The notes under the pieces were generated by a model. It was not told the origin of the DNA. It did no database searches and saw only the letters and a program-made list of their open reading frames with translations. The position numbers and the translations under genes were made by a program. From the NCBI RefSeq assembly GCF_900130035.1, contig NZ_FQXQ01000001.1, positions 62,001 through 126,000 of the forward strand: a DNA stretch of 64,000 nucleotides, read 5' to 3'. Each line of letters starts with the position of its first letter. The first letter of the stretch is position 1. The DNA is from Wenyingzhuangia marina (lineage in GTDB: Bacteria > Bacteroidota > Bacteroidia > Flavobacteriales > Flavobacteriaceae). Below are positions 1 through 9,766 of this stretch, piece after piece.

Positions 1-1725
1 TTCTGATTTGTTTATTTGACTTCTAAAACCTGCACGTAAATGAATGTTATTAACTCCTCCTAATGTTTCTTTAAAATTCAAGTATATATCCGTATAACTT
101 GACTTGTATTCTTGTACTTCACTACCACTTCTATTGGTTCCAATAGCTGTTGGTAAAATTACATTTGCTGTACCAAAGTTGGGTACAAAGAATTTTTCTC
201 TCTCTTTACTATAAGTCATCCCTAATAAGATGTTCGCTGTAAGAGAATTGCTAATTTTATATTTAGCATCTAAATTTCCATAAAAACGGTAATTCTTATT
301 AAATGCATATCCATATTTATTAATTGCATTTGGGTTACCACTGTCAAAAATATCTGTATCTGTTAAATTTGGAGACTCTTTACCGTTCTCATCATATTCA
401 TAAATTCCAATTAAAGGAGATTTTGTTAAAGCCAAATACATCGGGCTTAATTTATATGCTTGTCCTTGATGGTTTTGAGTTTCTTCATTGTATGCAAATG
501 AAATATTTGATAGAATACTTAATTTTTCAGTCAAACGTAAATCTGCATTTAACCTTGTATTATATCTACTTAAATCAGTCCCTTGAGTAATTCCTTGATT
601 TTTTAAATATCCAACAGACAATCCATATTTAGCAATATTATCTCCTCCTTTTATCTTTAAAAAATAACTAGTATTTTCTGTTGATTTAAAAACTTGATCT
701 TGCCAATTTGTATTATTATGATATCTATAATATGATAACGATTGAGGATCGTCATTCATCCAAGGTAATTGAGAAATTTGTTGTTGACTATCACCTCTAG
801 TCGCAACTAATTGAGACATATAAGTTCTATAGGCGTTTGAATCCATTACAGGTAATATAGATGGGGCTTGATTTACCCCTCCTTGAATTGCAAAATCAAT
901 TTTTGTAGTTGATTCTGTAGCTCTAGTTGTAGTAATAAGAATAACTCCATTAGCTCCTTTGGTACCATATAAAGATGATCCATCTTTTATTACAGTTACA
1001 TCTTCAATGTCTTTTACATCTAACATCGTTAAAGGAGATGAAGTATTATTTTGGATAATCCCAGAACCATAATCATCATCTTCATAAATCATTCCATCAA
1101 TAATAATTAATGGTTTGTTAGTAGCGTATAAAGAATTGAATCCTCTAATTGTTAAATATGATCCAGCTCCAGGAACACCCGAGTTACCAACGCTGTTTAA
1201 ACCAGCAACTCTACCTTGAATAAAATTCTCAACAGACTGATTTGTTGTTATCCCCCATTGATCTTTCTCAAAATCTACGACAGTTGCTGATTGTATATTT
1301 TCATATTGTAAAACTTTTTTACCAGGTGTATTGGCTTCTTGGAAATTTTGAGAATAATTTTCTTCATAAAGACTAATTTCAAGTCCTTCATTTCTCGAAT
1401 TTACTGGGTAAACTTTTGCTTGGTATCCTTCTCCTTTTACAGATAGTAAACTATTTAAGTTAGGAACTTTAATTGTGAAAGTTCCATCTTCATTAGATAT
1501 AGCTGATGAAAAATTCTCTACAGATATACTTATCCCTGCAAGTCCATTTCCTGTAGCAGCATCTTTAACCAATCCTTTAATTAAAGTACCGTTTTTGGTT
1601 TCTGAATTAACAGTGTTATTGTCTACTTGTGCATATAAATTAGTGTTGATCCCTCCGAAAAACAATGCACATGCTAGACTTGTTAGTTTAAATATTTTGA
1701 GCATAATAGTTAGTTTATAAGACAT
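1..1725 (-). CDS. SusC-like TonB-dependent outer-membrane receptor, N-terminal part (cut by window edge)
   Basis: The frame is open from 1725 to the left edge, so only the N-terminal 575 or so residues are present. They show a signal peptide ending near LYAQ, a carboxypeptidase-regulatory-like domain (KGLVKDAATGNGLAGISISV), a plug domain with the SusC-type stretch PLIIIDGMIYEDDD and GTKGANGVILITTTR, and the first barrel strands. Family role: TonB-energised import of glycan oligomers with a SusD lid. No N-terminal signalling (STN) domain is seen. The ATG at 1725 overlaps the TAA of the upstream FAS1 gene (TAATG), which suggests translational coupling. An in-frame ATG at 1704 also gives a good signal peptide. 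It is the last visible gene of the FAS1-SusCD operon and the second SusC in it. Its SusD partner, if any, lies outside the window. Confidence 0.9.
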   Translation of the reverse strand, partial: MSYKLTIMLKIFKLTSLACALFFGGINTNLYAQVDNNTVNSETKNGTLIKGLVKDAATGNGLAGISISVENFSSAISNEDGTFTIKVPNLNSLLSVKGEGYQAKVYPVNSRNEGLEISLYEENYSQNFQEANTPGKKVLQYENIQSATVVDFEKDQWGITTNQSVENFIQGRVAGLNSVGNSGVPGAGSYLTIRGFNSLYATNKPLIIIDGMIYEDDDYGSGIIQNNTSSPLTMLDVKDIEDVTVIKDGSSLYGTKGANGVILITTTRATESTTKIDFAIQGGVNQAPSILPVMDSNAYRTYMSQLVATRGDSQQQISQLPWMNDDPQSLSYYRYHNNTNWQDQVFKSTENTSYFLKIKGGDNIAKYGLSVGYLKNQGITQGTDLSRYNTRLNADLRLTEKLSILSNISFAYNEETQNHQGQAYKLSPMYLALTKSPLIGIYEYDENGKESPNLTDTDIFDSGNPNAINKYGYAFNKNYRFYGNLDAKYKISNSLTANILLGMTYSKEREKFFVPNFGTANVILPTAIGTNRSGSEVQEYKSSYTDIYLNFKETLGGVNNIHLRAGFRSQINKSE

Positions 1726-3218
1726 TATTTAATTACTGGAACTAATTTTAGATAATCTAATGTTATAGTATTATTACCATTAGTTCCATTGTTTGCAGCT
1801 ATTAATGATACTAAAGTTTGGCCACCTGGAGCTATAAAAAGTTCAAAACCACCAACTTCAACCTCATTATAAATATTAGGAGCTACATCAACATAAGGTG
1901 TTTCTGCCCATTCATCAACGATAGATCTCTCACCTTGATCATTAACCGCTAAAGCTCCTCCAAAACTTAATTTTTGCTGAAAAGTATTTGTTTGAATATC
2001 ATTTATGGCTCTCCAATAAACTTTATACTCTGTTGTATATAAATCATTAGCAGTATAAACAACCCTTAATTGAGGAATCCCATGATTTTGCATCATAAAA
2101 TCTATAAAAGGTTCACCTGTTAAATCTTCTTTCTCTCTTGTATATAAGCTCGAACGAGGATATTGTTGTAATACATATGACCTATTTTCACCTTCAATAA
2201 TTGTAGGTACTAATCGTTTTGTTAAAGGAATATCCATGCTACTCATCACATAGACCACACCATTACTTAAATCAATCTGTTCAACAATCTTACTTTGATC
2301 AATTGGTACTTCTACTTCAAACTGAGAAGTTAAAAAACTTGGTAATTTTTGTTGATCAATTGCTTTATAAAAAGCCAAATCTCTTACGTTAAAATAACTT
2401 GCATATATAGCAGTAGAATCTACAGTACCTTTTATTAAATATGGCTCTAATTTAGCTACTTCTGCATCAAAGGCAGCATCTTCTAATAAGAAGAATGTAT
2501 ATTTATTTTTCTCATTATTTAAGTTAAAAACATTTTTTAAATAGGAATTGCTTAGTGAATCCGAAAAAACACCTGTTAATGGTGCAATATTAGCAATACT
2601 ATCTGTTGCTTTTGCTATACTATCTGCCCTGTGATAAATATTAAATTCATCTAAACTTAATAAGTAATCAGCCATTTTATTAGTTCCTTCTAAACTTTTA
2701 ATATATTCCCAAATATTTTTTCTTGGGATAATAGCCTTATCGATGATATGTAACAATCCATTTGATGCATATTGATCTGCTTTTAAAACCCCAGAGTCAT
2801 TAATAACCGTTCCATTTTCCAAAAAGTCAAAATACTTATTAGATAACATTTGGACATTTACAGTATCCATTTCACTAACCGTAGAAAAAGCTGTTAATGC
2901 AATATGATTCTGAACAAACAATGTTTTACTTTCTTTATCTGAAAGTAAATTAGGATCTACCTGACCAATTGCTTCATTTGTTGGAGCCCATACAGTAAAA
3001 GTTTTAGAACTAGATAATATTTTATCCATTCCTGTTTCTTTCAACAATTTACTAAACTCACTTGTTTCTGAAGTCATACTGATACGCTCAGTAAGATTAT
3101 CTGACAAGTTTTTATCTTTTATTTCGCTTCTGTCATCCCATGGGTCAGAACAGGAAACGGCTGTTAGAATGGCCATACCCGCAAATATGGCCTTTGAAAA
3201 TTTATTTATTGATATCAT
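1725..3218 (-). CDS. FAS1 (fasciclin) domain lipoprotein with C-terminal beta-rich module
   Basis: 497 aa. The signal peptide has a lipobox ending AVSC (Cys23), followed by an acidic stretch (SDPWDD) like the surface-export signal of Bacteroidota lipoproteins. Two FAS1-like repeats follow: about residues 45-165 (FTVWAPTNEAI; GLLHIIDKAI) and a diverged copy about 170-335 (YTFFLLEDAAF; NGVVYVMSSMDIPL). The last 160 residues are beta-rich and may be a binding domain, but I do not recognise the fold. FAS1 domains are adhesion/binding folds and no catalytic role is expected. It is encoded between another FAS1 lipoprotein and a SusC, where SusE/SusF-type surface glycan-binding proteins usually sit, so a glycan-binding role is inferred from position. 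Function unproven. Confidence 0.85.
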   Translation of the reverse strand: MISINKFSKAIFAGMAILTAVSCSDPWDDRSEIKDKNLSDNLTERISMTSETSEFSKLLKETGMDKILSSSKTFTVWAPTNEAIGQVDPNLLSDKESKTLFVQNHIALTAFSTVSEMDTVNVQMLSNKYFDFLENGTVINDSGVLKADQYASNGLLHIIDKAIIPRKNIWEYIKSLEGTNKMADYLLSLDEFNIYHRADSIAKATDSIANIAPLTGVFSDSLSNSYLKNVFNLNNEKNKYTFFLLEDAAFDAEVAKLEPYLIKGTVDSTAIYASYFNVRDLAFYKAIDQQKLPSFLTSQFEVEVPIDQSKIVEQIDLSNGVVYVMSSMDIPLTKRLVPTIIEGENRSYVLQQYPRSSLYTREKEDLTGEPFIDFMMQNHGIPQLRVVYTANDLYTTEYKVYWRAINDIQTNTFQQKLSFGGALAVNDQGERSIVDEWAETPYVDVAPNIYNEVEVGGFELFIAPGGQTLVSLIAANNGTNGNNTITLDYLKLVPVIK

Positions 3219-3250
3219 CCTTAATAGAATAAGTTAATTTATTAGTTTTT

Positions 3251-4951
3251 TTATTGATCGATTAGTCCATCTCCTCCAGACTCGAACTTAGGATATAACT
3301 GATCCATATCTATTGGTCTAAATTCAACTACATCAAACCAACTAGCCCCACTTGCACCTGTCAATGATTCAAATCTTATTTTGTGTCTTCCTGTAGTCTC
3401 TACATTTATAATTCCTAATAATTTACAGTTAAATTCTGACCTACTTGGAGAAATATGACGTTTATAACCTTGTGACTCTAAAACTCTTTCCGCTTCACTC
3501 TGATTACTATATTCAGTCATATTTAAAGTTCTTGCTAACGCTACATCATTATAGTACATTCTAACAGAATTAGGTGCTCTACGATTCTGTCTGTAAGACA
3601 CCCATACTTTATATTGTCCTTTAATAATTACTGGAGTGGTAAATTCAAGGTTATTAATGTATCCTGTTCTTAATCTATAAGCCTCAAACCAGTCTCCATG
3701 CCATCCTGCAGCATTTTTATCACCAATTCCTGCTGCAAAATATGTAACGGCAGGGCTACCCTCCCATGTTACATCTGCTAATTCAGCATCAAACAAAGAT
3801 GCCCCGTTACCAGGTTTTCTAAATACCCCACTCAATTTTCTAAACTCTGGTTGATCAGCCAAATCAAAATAAACAGGAGCAGGTAGCCTTTTCTTAATAA
3901 AGAAGTTCTCATCAACATTATGTAAAACACCATTTGAAGTTGTTATATCACTTGATGCTCTGTTGATAGCCACCCCTTTTTCTAATACACCATTAAAAGT
4001 TTCTTCATTTAGTAAAATGGTATCTAAAGCCAATTTCACACCAATTACTTCTAATGGGGCTTTTGTTAAAACAGCCTGCGTTACCGCTAAATCTGCCATA
4101 TAATTTAATCCTGGCACTATTCTATACGCTACAAATAAATTAAGACTATCTGCAGGGTTGGTTGGATCATTTAAATGACTATACTTAGCTTTTAATTCTG
4201 CATAACTATTAATATTGTCTTTAGCAAAAACTTCATTGGTCTGAGCCAATACAGTTAAATGACCTGTATAAACAATTTCTGTTTCATCATCAACAATAAT
4301 TTCATTACGTACTAAAGGTTGATTTAAAGCATCGTACCAATTTGTTTCATGAATAGCCTCTGCTAAAATTGAAAGATTTGGATCACTATCAATAGTCTCA
4401 GCTAATGTTTTCACGGCAACAATTAATACTTTATCGATTACATGAATAATTCCATTTCCAACTTCATAGTTTGAAATAACAATTTTAGCTTCTTTATTTA
4501 CAACAACGCTAGAAATACCTTCATCATTTACAGCTCCAGTAATTAAATACTGACCTTGTAAAGTTGGACTTGCTATTTTTCCATCTGTAAACTCGGTAGT
4601 TGTTATCTTTTCTTCTAATACATGTAATTTAGCAAGTTCTTGTAAATCCGTTAAAGGAACTTGATCTATTGATGTGTAATTATTATCAACTAGGTAATTC
4701 TCTATGGCATTATTTGTCGGCAAAAACAAAGTATACGTACCATAAGTATTCATAAATGTATCATATCCTGTTTTCTCTAAAATTTCAAGAAACATAGAAT
4801 ATTCAGGTGTATCCCTTAAGTACTCAGTAATATTAGGAGTTTCATCTGTAGTTTCCTTGTATTGTTCTGGCTCACATCCAATTAATAATGAAATTGAACA
4901 TATCGTCAGAAACATCAACCTAATTATAGGTAATTTTATAATATTTTTCAT
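3251..4951 (-). CDS. FAS1 domain lipoprotein with C-terminal carbohydrate-binding-like domain
   Basis: 566 aa with a lipobox ending LLIGC (Cys26). Two FAS1 repeats are visible: about residues 40-180 (YTLFLPTNNAIENYL; GIIHVIDKVLI) and 185-355 (TVLAQTNEVFAKDN; NGVLHNVDENFF). The C-terminal region, about 360-566, has the look of a beta-sandwich carbohydrate-binding domain (KGQYKVWVSYRQNRR, then GASWFDVVEFRPID), an aromatic-rich edge seen in CBM6/malectin-like folds. That assignment is by eye only. The gene lies 13 nt downstream of susD and 32 nt upstream of the next FAS1 gene, in the position where SusE/SusF-like genes occur. Likely a surface glycan-binding lipoprotein of the SusCD complex. Confidence 0.85.
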   Translation of the reverse strand: MKNIIKLPIIRLMFLTICSISLLIGCEPEQYKETTDETPNITEYLRDTPEYSMFLEILEKTGYDTFMNTYGTYTLFLPTNNAIENYLVDNNYTSIDQVPLTDLQELAKLHVLEEKITTTEFTDGKIASPTLQGQYLITGAVNDEGISSVVVNKEAKIVISNYEVGNGIIHVIDKVLIVAVKTLAETIDSDPNLSILAEAIHETNWYDALNQPLVRNEIIVDDETEIVYTGHLTVLAQTNEVFAKDNINSYAELKAKYSHLNDPTNPADSLNLFVAYRIVPGLNYMADLAVTQAVLTKAPLEVIGVKLALDTILLNEETFNGVLEKGVAINRASSDITTSNGVLHNVDENFFIKKRLPAPVYFDLADQPEFRKLSGVFRKPGNGASLFDAELADVTWEGSPAVTYFAAGIGDKNAAGWHGDWFEAYRLRTGYINNLEFTTPVIIKGQYKVWVSYRQNRRAPNSVRMYYNDVALARTLNMTEYSNQSEAERVLESQGYKRHISPSRSEFNCKLLGIINVETTGRHKIRFESLTGASGASWFDVVEFRPIDMDQLYPKFESGGDGLIDQ

Positions 4952-4964
4952 GACTTATAATTTT

Positions 4965-6464
4965 TTATTTATAAAAAGGATTTTGTACTAGAGCCTTATT
5001 ATTAAACAACTCATTTTCGTTTATTGGCATATAATGACTATTAACATCTTGAAGCTTAGCTGTAATAATTTGTTGTTGATTTGCTGGGGCAGACTTTAAT
5101 GCAATAGCGATGATGATATCTTTATATGCATAATTATCTTTTCTTGCATTTCTTAATATATCAAACCAACGCTTACCTTCAAAAGCTAACTCCCTAGATC
5201 TTTCGGCTAAAATATACTCTCTAATTCCAATTTTATCATTTTCCGACACTACTTGCTCAGTTAAGTCTATGGCTTGTCTAGAGAAGCGAATGTCTTCGAT
5301 AATATCGATAGCTTCTTGACCTCTATCTAATTCGTTTAATGCCTCTGCTTTCATTAAAAGTAAATCAGCATATCTATAAACAAACCAGTGAGTATCTGAT
5401 GATTGAGAAGGCTTACGTTGTAAGTTATCACTAGTTATACCTGTAAACTTATATATTTCATTGGTTCCTGGAACTAAAGAAGCTCTTGGTCCTCTTACAT
5501 CAACATTGTTTGCATCATTGTAATCTAATCCAAATACATCTTCTAAAACACTTGCTTCTGCTATAAAGTTTGGATTGTTAGAAAACATCTGGTAGAATGG
5601 GGAAAGTATTTGAGTATCATACTGTAATTCAAAAATACTTTCAACAGAATTTCCTCTTGCAAATACTGTGTTAAACCAATCTAAAGTTCTTGAATCAAGC
5701 AACTGATAATCTTCACTAGAATTGATTACTTTATCTGCAGCAATCAGAGCTTCATCATATTTTTCTTGCCATAAATACACGTCTGTAAGCATGGTATTAA
5801 TAGTGTTCTTTGTTATGCGTCCTTTATTAGATGCATTGTCACCATAATCTTCTACTGCTAAAGACTCTGCTTTAACCAAATCAGCCACTACTTGATTAAA
5901 AATATCCTCTTGTTTGGTCACAGGAATTTGGAAATTATCTCCATCTGATAATGTAGCTGTTAATACCAAAGGAACGTCTCTAAAAATACGAGACAAAGAA
6001 AAATACATGTATGATCTTATTGCCAATACTTCTGAAGTATAGTTATCTAACTGTTCTTGTGTAAAAGTGGGATCTTTCTCCAACACACCTGGTCCAAATG
6101 CTAGTACTTCATTACAATAATTAATAATTTCATAAAACATATCCCATCTTGAAAGGCTGTTTGTAGGAAGAATGTTAGTAGTTAACATATCTATCTGGTC
6201 TCTTGTTGTAAAAGCCAAATCTACCATACCTCCTCTTATTTCTCCATGAACAAACATCTGCTCTGCAATAGTTCCGCTATTTTTTGGTGCATTTAACATT
6301 GCTGTGTACACTCCAAAAACAGCTGCTCTTACATCTTCTTTGGTTTGCCAAAATTCCTCTCTAGTAGTTCCATCTTCTGGATTTAAATCTAAATAGTCAT
6401 CACATGATGTTAGATTTAAAGATGCTATGATGATAGCATATATATATATAATTTTTTTTCGCAT
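4965..6464 (-). CDS. SusD/RagB family glycan-binding lipoprotein
   Basis: 499 aa. The lipoprotein signal ends NLTSC (Cys21) and is followed by DDYLDLNPEDG, the typical start of mature SusD proteins. The N-terminal SusD-like half (FWQTKEDVRAAVFGVYTAML) and the C-terminal RagB/SusD domain (YRYADLLLMKAEALNELDRG, then LAERSRELAFEGKRWFDILR) are both clear and of full family length. SusD proteins form the surface lid of the SusC transporter and bind the incoming glycan. The gene lies 18 nt downstream of its susC partner and 13 nt upstream of a FAS1 lipoprotein gene, all in one operon. The ligand cannot be read from the sequence. Confidence 0.95.
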   Translation of the reverse strand: MRKKIIYIYAIIIASLNLTSCDDYLDLNPEDGTTREEFWQTKEDVRAAVFGVYTAMLNAPKNSGTIAEQMFVHGEIRGGMVDLAFTTRDQIDMLTTNILPTNSLSRWDMFYEIINYCNEVLAFGPGVLEKDPTFTQEQLDNYTSEVLAIRSYMYFSLSRIFRDVPLVLTATLSDGDNFQIPVTKQEDIFNQVVADLVKAESLAVEDYGDNASNKGRITKNTINTMLTDVYLWQEKYDEALIAADKVINSSEDYQLLDSRTLDWFNTVFARGNSVESIFELQYDTQILSPFYQMFSNNPNFIAEASVLEDVFGLDYNDANNVDVRGPRASLVPGTNEIYKFTGITSDNLQRKPSQSSDTHWFVYRYADLLLMKAEALNELDRGQEAIDIIEDIRFSRQAIDLTEQVVSENDKIGIREYILAERSRELAFEGKRWFDILRNARKDNYAYKDIIIAIALKSAPANQQQIITAKLQDVNSHYMPINENELFNNKALVQNPFYK

Positions 6465-6482
6465 GATCTAATATTTTTTTTA

Positions 6483-9400
6483 TTAAAATCTGGCAGATAT
6501 TCCGACAGTAAATTTACGTGGTACTGGAGTTCTTGATTTATCTACCGCTATTCCAAACATGTCTCCACCTTGCATACGCGTATCAGGATTCTGTCCACGA
6601 TAATTTGTAAAGGTGTAAATATTATCTACAGTAAAGAACATTGACAAGTCATCCATTTTTAATCCTTTAAGAACTTTTTTATCAAAACTATATCTTAAAC
6701 TAGCTGTTCTAAATCTTAAAAAAGAAGCGTCTTCTACATACCTATCAGAAGCTAACCAGTTAAACCCTCCTCGATATATAGCTCTTGGCATATTGGTTAC
6801 ATCTCCAGGATTTCTCCAACGAGACAACACTGCTGTACTTTGATTGTCAAAACCATACATATTTGTAGTATACATATCTGTTTCATTAATCACATCATAA
6901 TCTAAACGATAGTTAAAAAACAACATTAAACTTAAATTCCTGTTATATTTTACAGTAGTTCCAAAACCTCCTGTAAACATAGGATTACTGTTTCCTAAAT
7001 ACACAACATCTTTACTATCTATGTTACCATCATGATTTATATCTTCATAAATTGCATCTCCAGGTTGAAAAGTATAATCTGTATTAGGATAATTAAATCT
7101 CATATATACATCTTGCCCGTTAGGGCCTACAATTACGTTCCCTTGAGCATCTCTAGCTTTTGTTGCTTCTAAGTCTGTATATACTCCTTTAAATTTATAT
7201 CCGTAAAAAGATCCAAAAGGATTGTTTTCCTTCACATATCTCTTATAAGATCCATTTTGTTCAGCACTTCCCGCTTCTGCAACCAAATATTCAGATAATT
7301 CACGAACTACGTTTTCATTTCTAGAAATGTTAAAGTTAAAGTCCACTTGCCATTTATCTGATTTATATGGTGTTGATTGTAAACCAATTTCAAAACCTTG
7401 GTTATCCATAGTTCCAACATTTTTATAGCCTAAAGAGCTATAACCTGAGGATGATGGAATTGATAAGTTTTGGAATAATAAACCTCTAGTACGGTTTTGA
7501 TAAAATTCTACATCTAAAGAAAATCTATAATCAAATAACCTTGTGTTAAAACCAATATTCTTACCTGTTAAAGTCTCCCACTGTAAATCATCTAACTGAA
7601 CATTAGCTGAATATACTCCATTTTCTCCTAAATAAGTATTTCCAAAAGTATTATATTGGTTTTGATAAATATAATTACCACCTTTACTAGGCACCCCTCC
7701 TGATTGCCCTATACTAGCACGTAAACTTAAATCGTCTACAAATTTTAAATTCTTCATAAATGGTTCTCCAGAAACTCTCCATCTGGTAGATAACGAAGGA
7801 AACGAAGCAAATCTTCTACCCGGTCCAAACTTAGAATCACCATCTGTACGAATCCCTACATTAAATAAATATCTATCTAAAAGTCCATATTGAGCACTAA
7901 ATACGGCAGCCACATTTCTGTGAGTACCACTACCACTACCTATACCTCCTGTGTTTGTTCTAGAAGGAATAGAAGGATCTCTTAACAATACTGATGCAGA
8001 ATTAGAAGTAGTTGCTATATAACCTTCACTTTGGTATTGGTTTGTTTGAAAAGATGCTAATGCTGATAAGGTATGAATATCTGAATTCATTTTAGGCGTG
8101 AAAATAAAATTCGTTTTTGTTTGAATTCCCAAACCATCAGAGTTTGATTCATCTACCAAGTTCACAATACTTTCAGTAAATGGTCTACCCGTTGCATTTT
8201 GTGGTAAAAATCTTTTTCTCTTAACACTATTAAAATCAAATTGTAAATCAAAAATTGTTTTTAACCAACCAGGAACAAGATCCGCATCTAATCTAAATTT
8301 AGGAATAATACGGTTATCTTCTTGTGTATTTTGAGCAAACTCTATCATAGCCAAAGGATTATAAGTCCCTGGATAAGACCCTTGAATGTTATTTTCAGGA
8401 GAAAATAAATTTGGAGTTAAATTCCCTTGTTCATCATACTCATAAATACTCATGTTTGGCATTTTTTTCTGAGCAACTCCTCTAATTAAATCACGATCTT
8501 TAGATCCATCTGTATAATTTCTGTCATTCTTTGAAGTTGTATAAGATAAATCTGCTCTAAACCTAATTCTATCAGAAACTGTATAATCTAAATTTAAACG
8601 ACCATTTAAACGTGTATAGTTTGCTCCTTTGGTTACTCCATTAGAATCATAAAATCCAACTGAAGCATAGTACCTAGCCTTATCTCCACCCCCATTCATG
8701 GTAATATTATGATCTTGCGTAAATGCTGTTTGGGTAATAGCATCTACCCAATCTGTATTGTTTGAATAATTTTTATACCAATATACCTCCTGAGGATCAT
8801 ACTGAAATTCTTTTACAGTTAAAGTATTTAAAGGAACCCCTATACGGTTCATATACGCTTCAGGAATTAACTGAGAATATTGATCTCCATTTAACATTGG
8901 AATCTGTTCTGGCAAAGACTGCATGGTTCCTCTATATGAATATTGAAATCTTGGTTTACCAACAGCTCCTCTTTTCGTATTAATAATTAAAACCCCACTA
9001 GCAGCACGAGCTCCCCACATAGCTGTTGCAGCAGCATCTTTTAAAATACTAATGGTTTCAATATCACTTGGAGCAATATTTAACATTGCCGCATATCCTT
9101 GTTGATCAGCAGTACTAAAATTAAATCCTTCAGGAACCGAAGTTTCAAGAGGCATACCATCTACAACAATTAAAGGTTCTGAACTACCATTAATAGAAGA
9201 AGTACCTCTAATACGAATTTGCATTCCAGCACCTGGATCTCCAGAACTTGCTGTAATATCCATACCAGGAACACGCCCTTGAAGTTGCTCCGCAATAGAA
9301 GCCCCTTGAACATTCTCAACCTCTTTTGCATTAATCGTAACAACACTTGTTGTTAAATCACGTTCTGCAATATTTAACAAACCACTCTCTGGTGTTTTTT

Positions 9401-9764
9401 TAGCTACCAATTCAATTTCATCTAAATCAGTAGATGAAGAAATCATGGCTACAGTCATCAATTTGTTCATTGATGGTTTTACCTTTTGAGTAGCATATCC
9501 CATATAGGATACTACTAAATTACTTACTTTATTTTTAAATCGGATCGCAAAATTACCATCAAAATCTGTTACTACAGCTGATATAGTTCTATTTTCTGCA
9601 TCTTGTTCTGTTACTGTTGCACCAAGTATTGGTTCATTGGTCGTTGCATCAATTACTGTTCCCCTAACCAACATAGTACCTTCTTGAGCAAAAAGCTTAT
9701 TGGTTGTTATTGAAATAACAATAAATGAAAAACAGTATAATAAGTTTTTTATATTATGTTTCAT
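6483..9764 (-). CDS. SusC/RagA family TonB-linked outer-membrane receptor
   Basis: 1093 aa, full length. Signal peptide 1-26 (ending KLFAQ), carboxypeptidase-regulatory-like domain about 31-115 (RGTVIDATTNEPILGATVTE), plug about 140-265 with PLIVVDGMPLE and KDAAATAMWGARAASGVLII, then a 22-strand-type barrel ending in the aromatic residue of VGISARF. It lacks an N-terminal STN domain, so it is not expected to signal to an anti-sigma factor itself. It imports glycan fragments with the SusD encoded next. The start lies 2 nt after the stop of the four-FAS1 lipoprotein gene, an unusual order because susC normally leads the operon. Confidence 0.96.
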   Translation of the reverse strand: MKHNIKNLLYCFSFIVISITTNKLFAQEGTMLVRGTVIDATTNEPILGATVTEQDAENRTISAVVTDFDGNFAIRFKNKVSNLVVSYMGYATQKVKPSMNKLMTVAMISSSTDLDEIELVAKKTPESGLLNIAERDLTTSVVTINAKEVENVQGASIAEQLQGRVPGMDITASSGDPGAGMQIRIRGTSSINGSSEPLIVVDGMPLETSVPEGFNFSTADQQGYAAMLNIAPSDIETISILKDAAATAMWGARAASGVLIINTKRGAVGKPRFQYSYRGTMQSLPEQIPMLNGDQYSQLIPEAYMNRIGVPLNTLTVKEFQYDPQEVYWYKNYSNNTDWVDAITQTAFTQDHNITMNGGGDKARYYASVGFYDSNGVTKGANYTRLNGRLNLDYTVSDRIRFRADLSYTTSKNDRNYTDGSKDRDLIRGVAQKKMPNMSIYEYDEQGNLTPNLFSPENNIQGSYPGTYNPLAMIEFAQNTQEDNRIIPKFRLDADLVPGWLKTIFDLQFDFNSVKRKRFLPQNATGRPFTESIVNLVDESNSDGLGIQTKTNFIFTPKMNSDIHTLSALASFQTNQYQSEGYIATTSNSASVLLRDPSIPSRTNTGGIGSGSGTHRNVAAVFSAQYGLLDRYLFNVGIRTDGDSKFGPGRRFASFPSLSTRWRVSGEPFMKNLKFVDDLSLRASIGQSGGVPSKGGNYIYQNQYNTFGNTYLGENGVYSANVQLDDLQWETLTGKNIGFNTRLFDYRFSLDVEFYQNRTRGLLFQNLSIPSSSGYSSLGYKNVGTMDNQGFEIGLQSTPYKSDKWQVDFNFNISRNENVVRELSEYLVAEAGSAEQNGSYKRYVKENNPFGSFYGYKFKGVYTDLEATKARDAQGNVIVGPNGQDVYMRFNYPNTDYTFQPGDAIYEDINHDGNIDSKDVVYLGNSNPMFTGGFGTTVKYNRNLSLMLFFNYRLDYDVINETDMYTTNMYGFDNQSTAVLSRWRNPGDVTNMPRAIYRGGFNWLASDRYVEDASFLRFRTASLRYSFDKKVLKGLKMDDLSMFFTVDNIYTFTNYRGQNPDTRMQGGDMFGIAVDKSRTPVPRKFTVGISARF

Positions 9765-9766
9765 AT

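Noticed and set aside
324-1720. Plus-strand open frames opposite the SusC gene at the left edge
   Set aside because: They are antisense shadows. The minus frame is open through the whole stretch and encodes clear SusC plug and barrel motifs.
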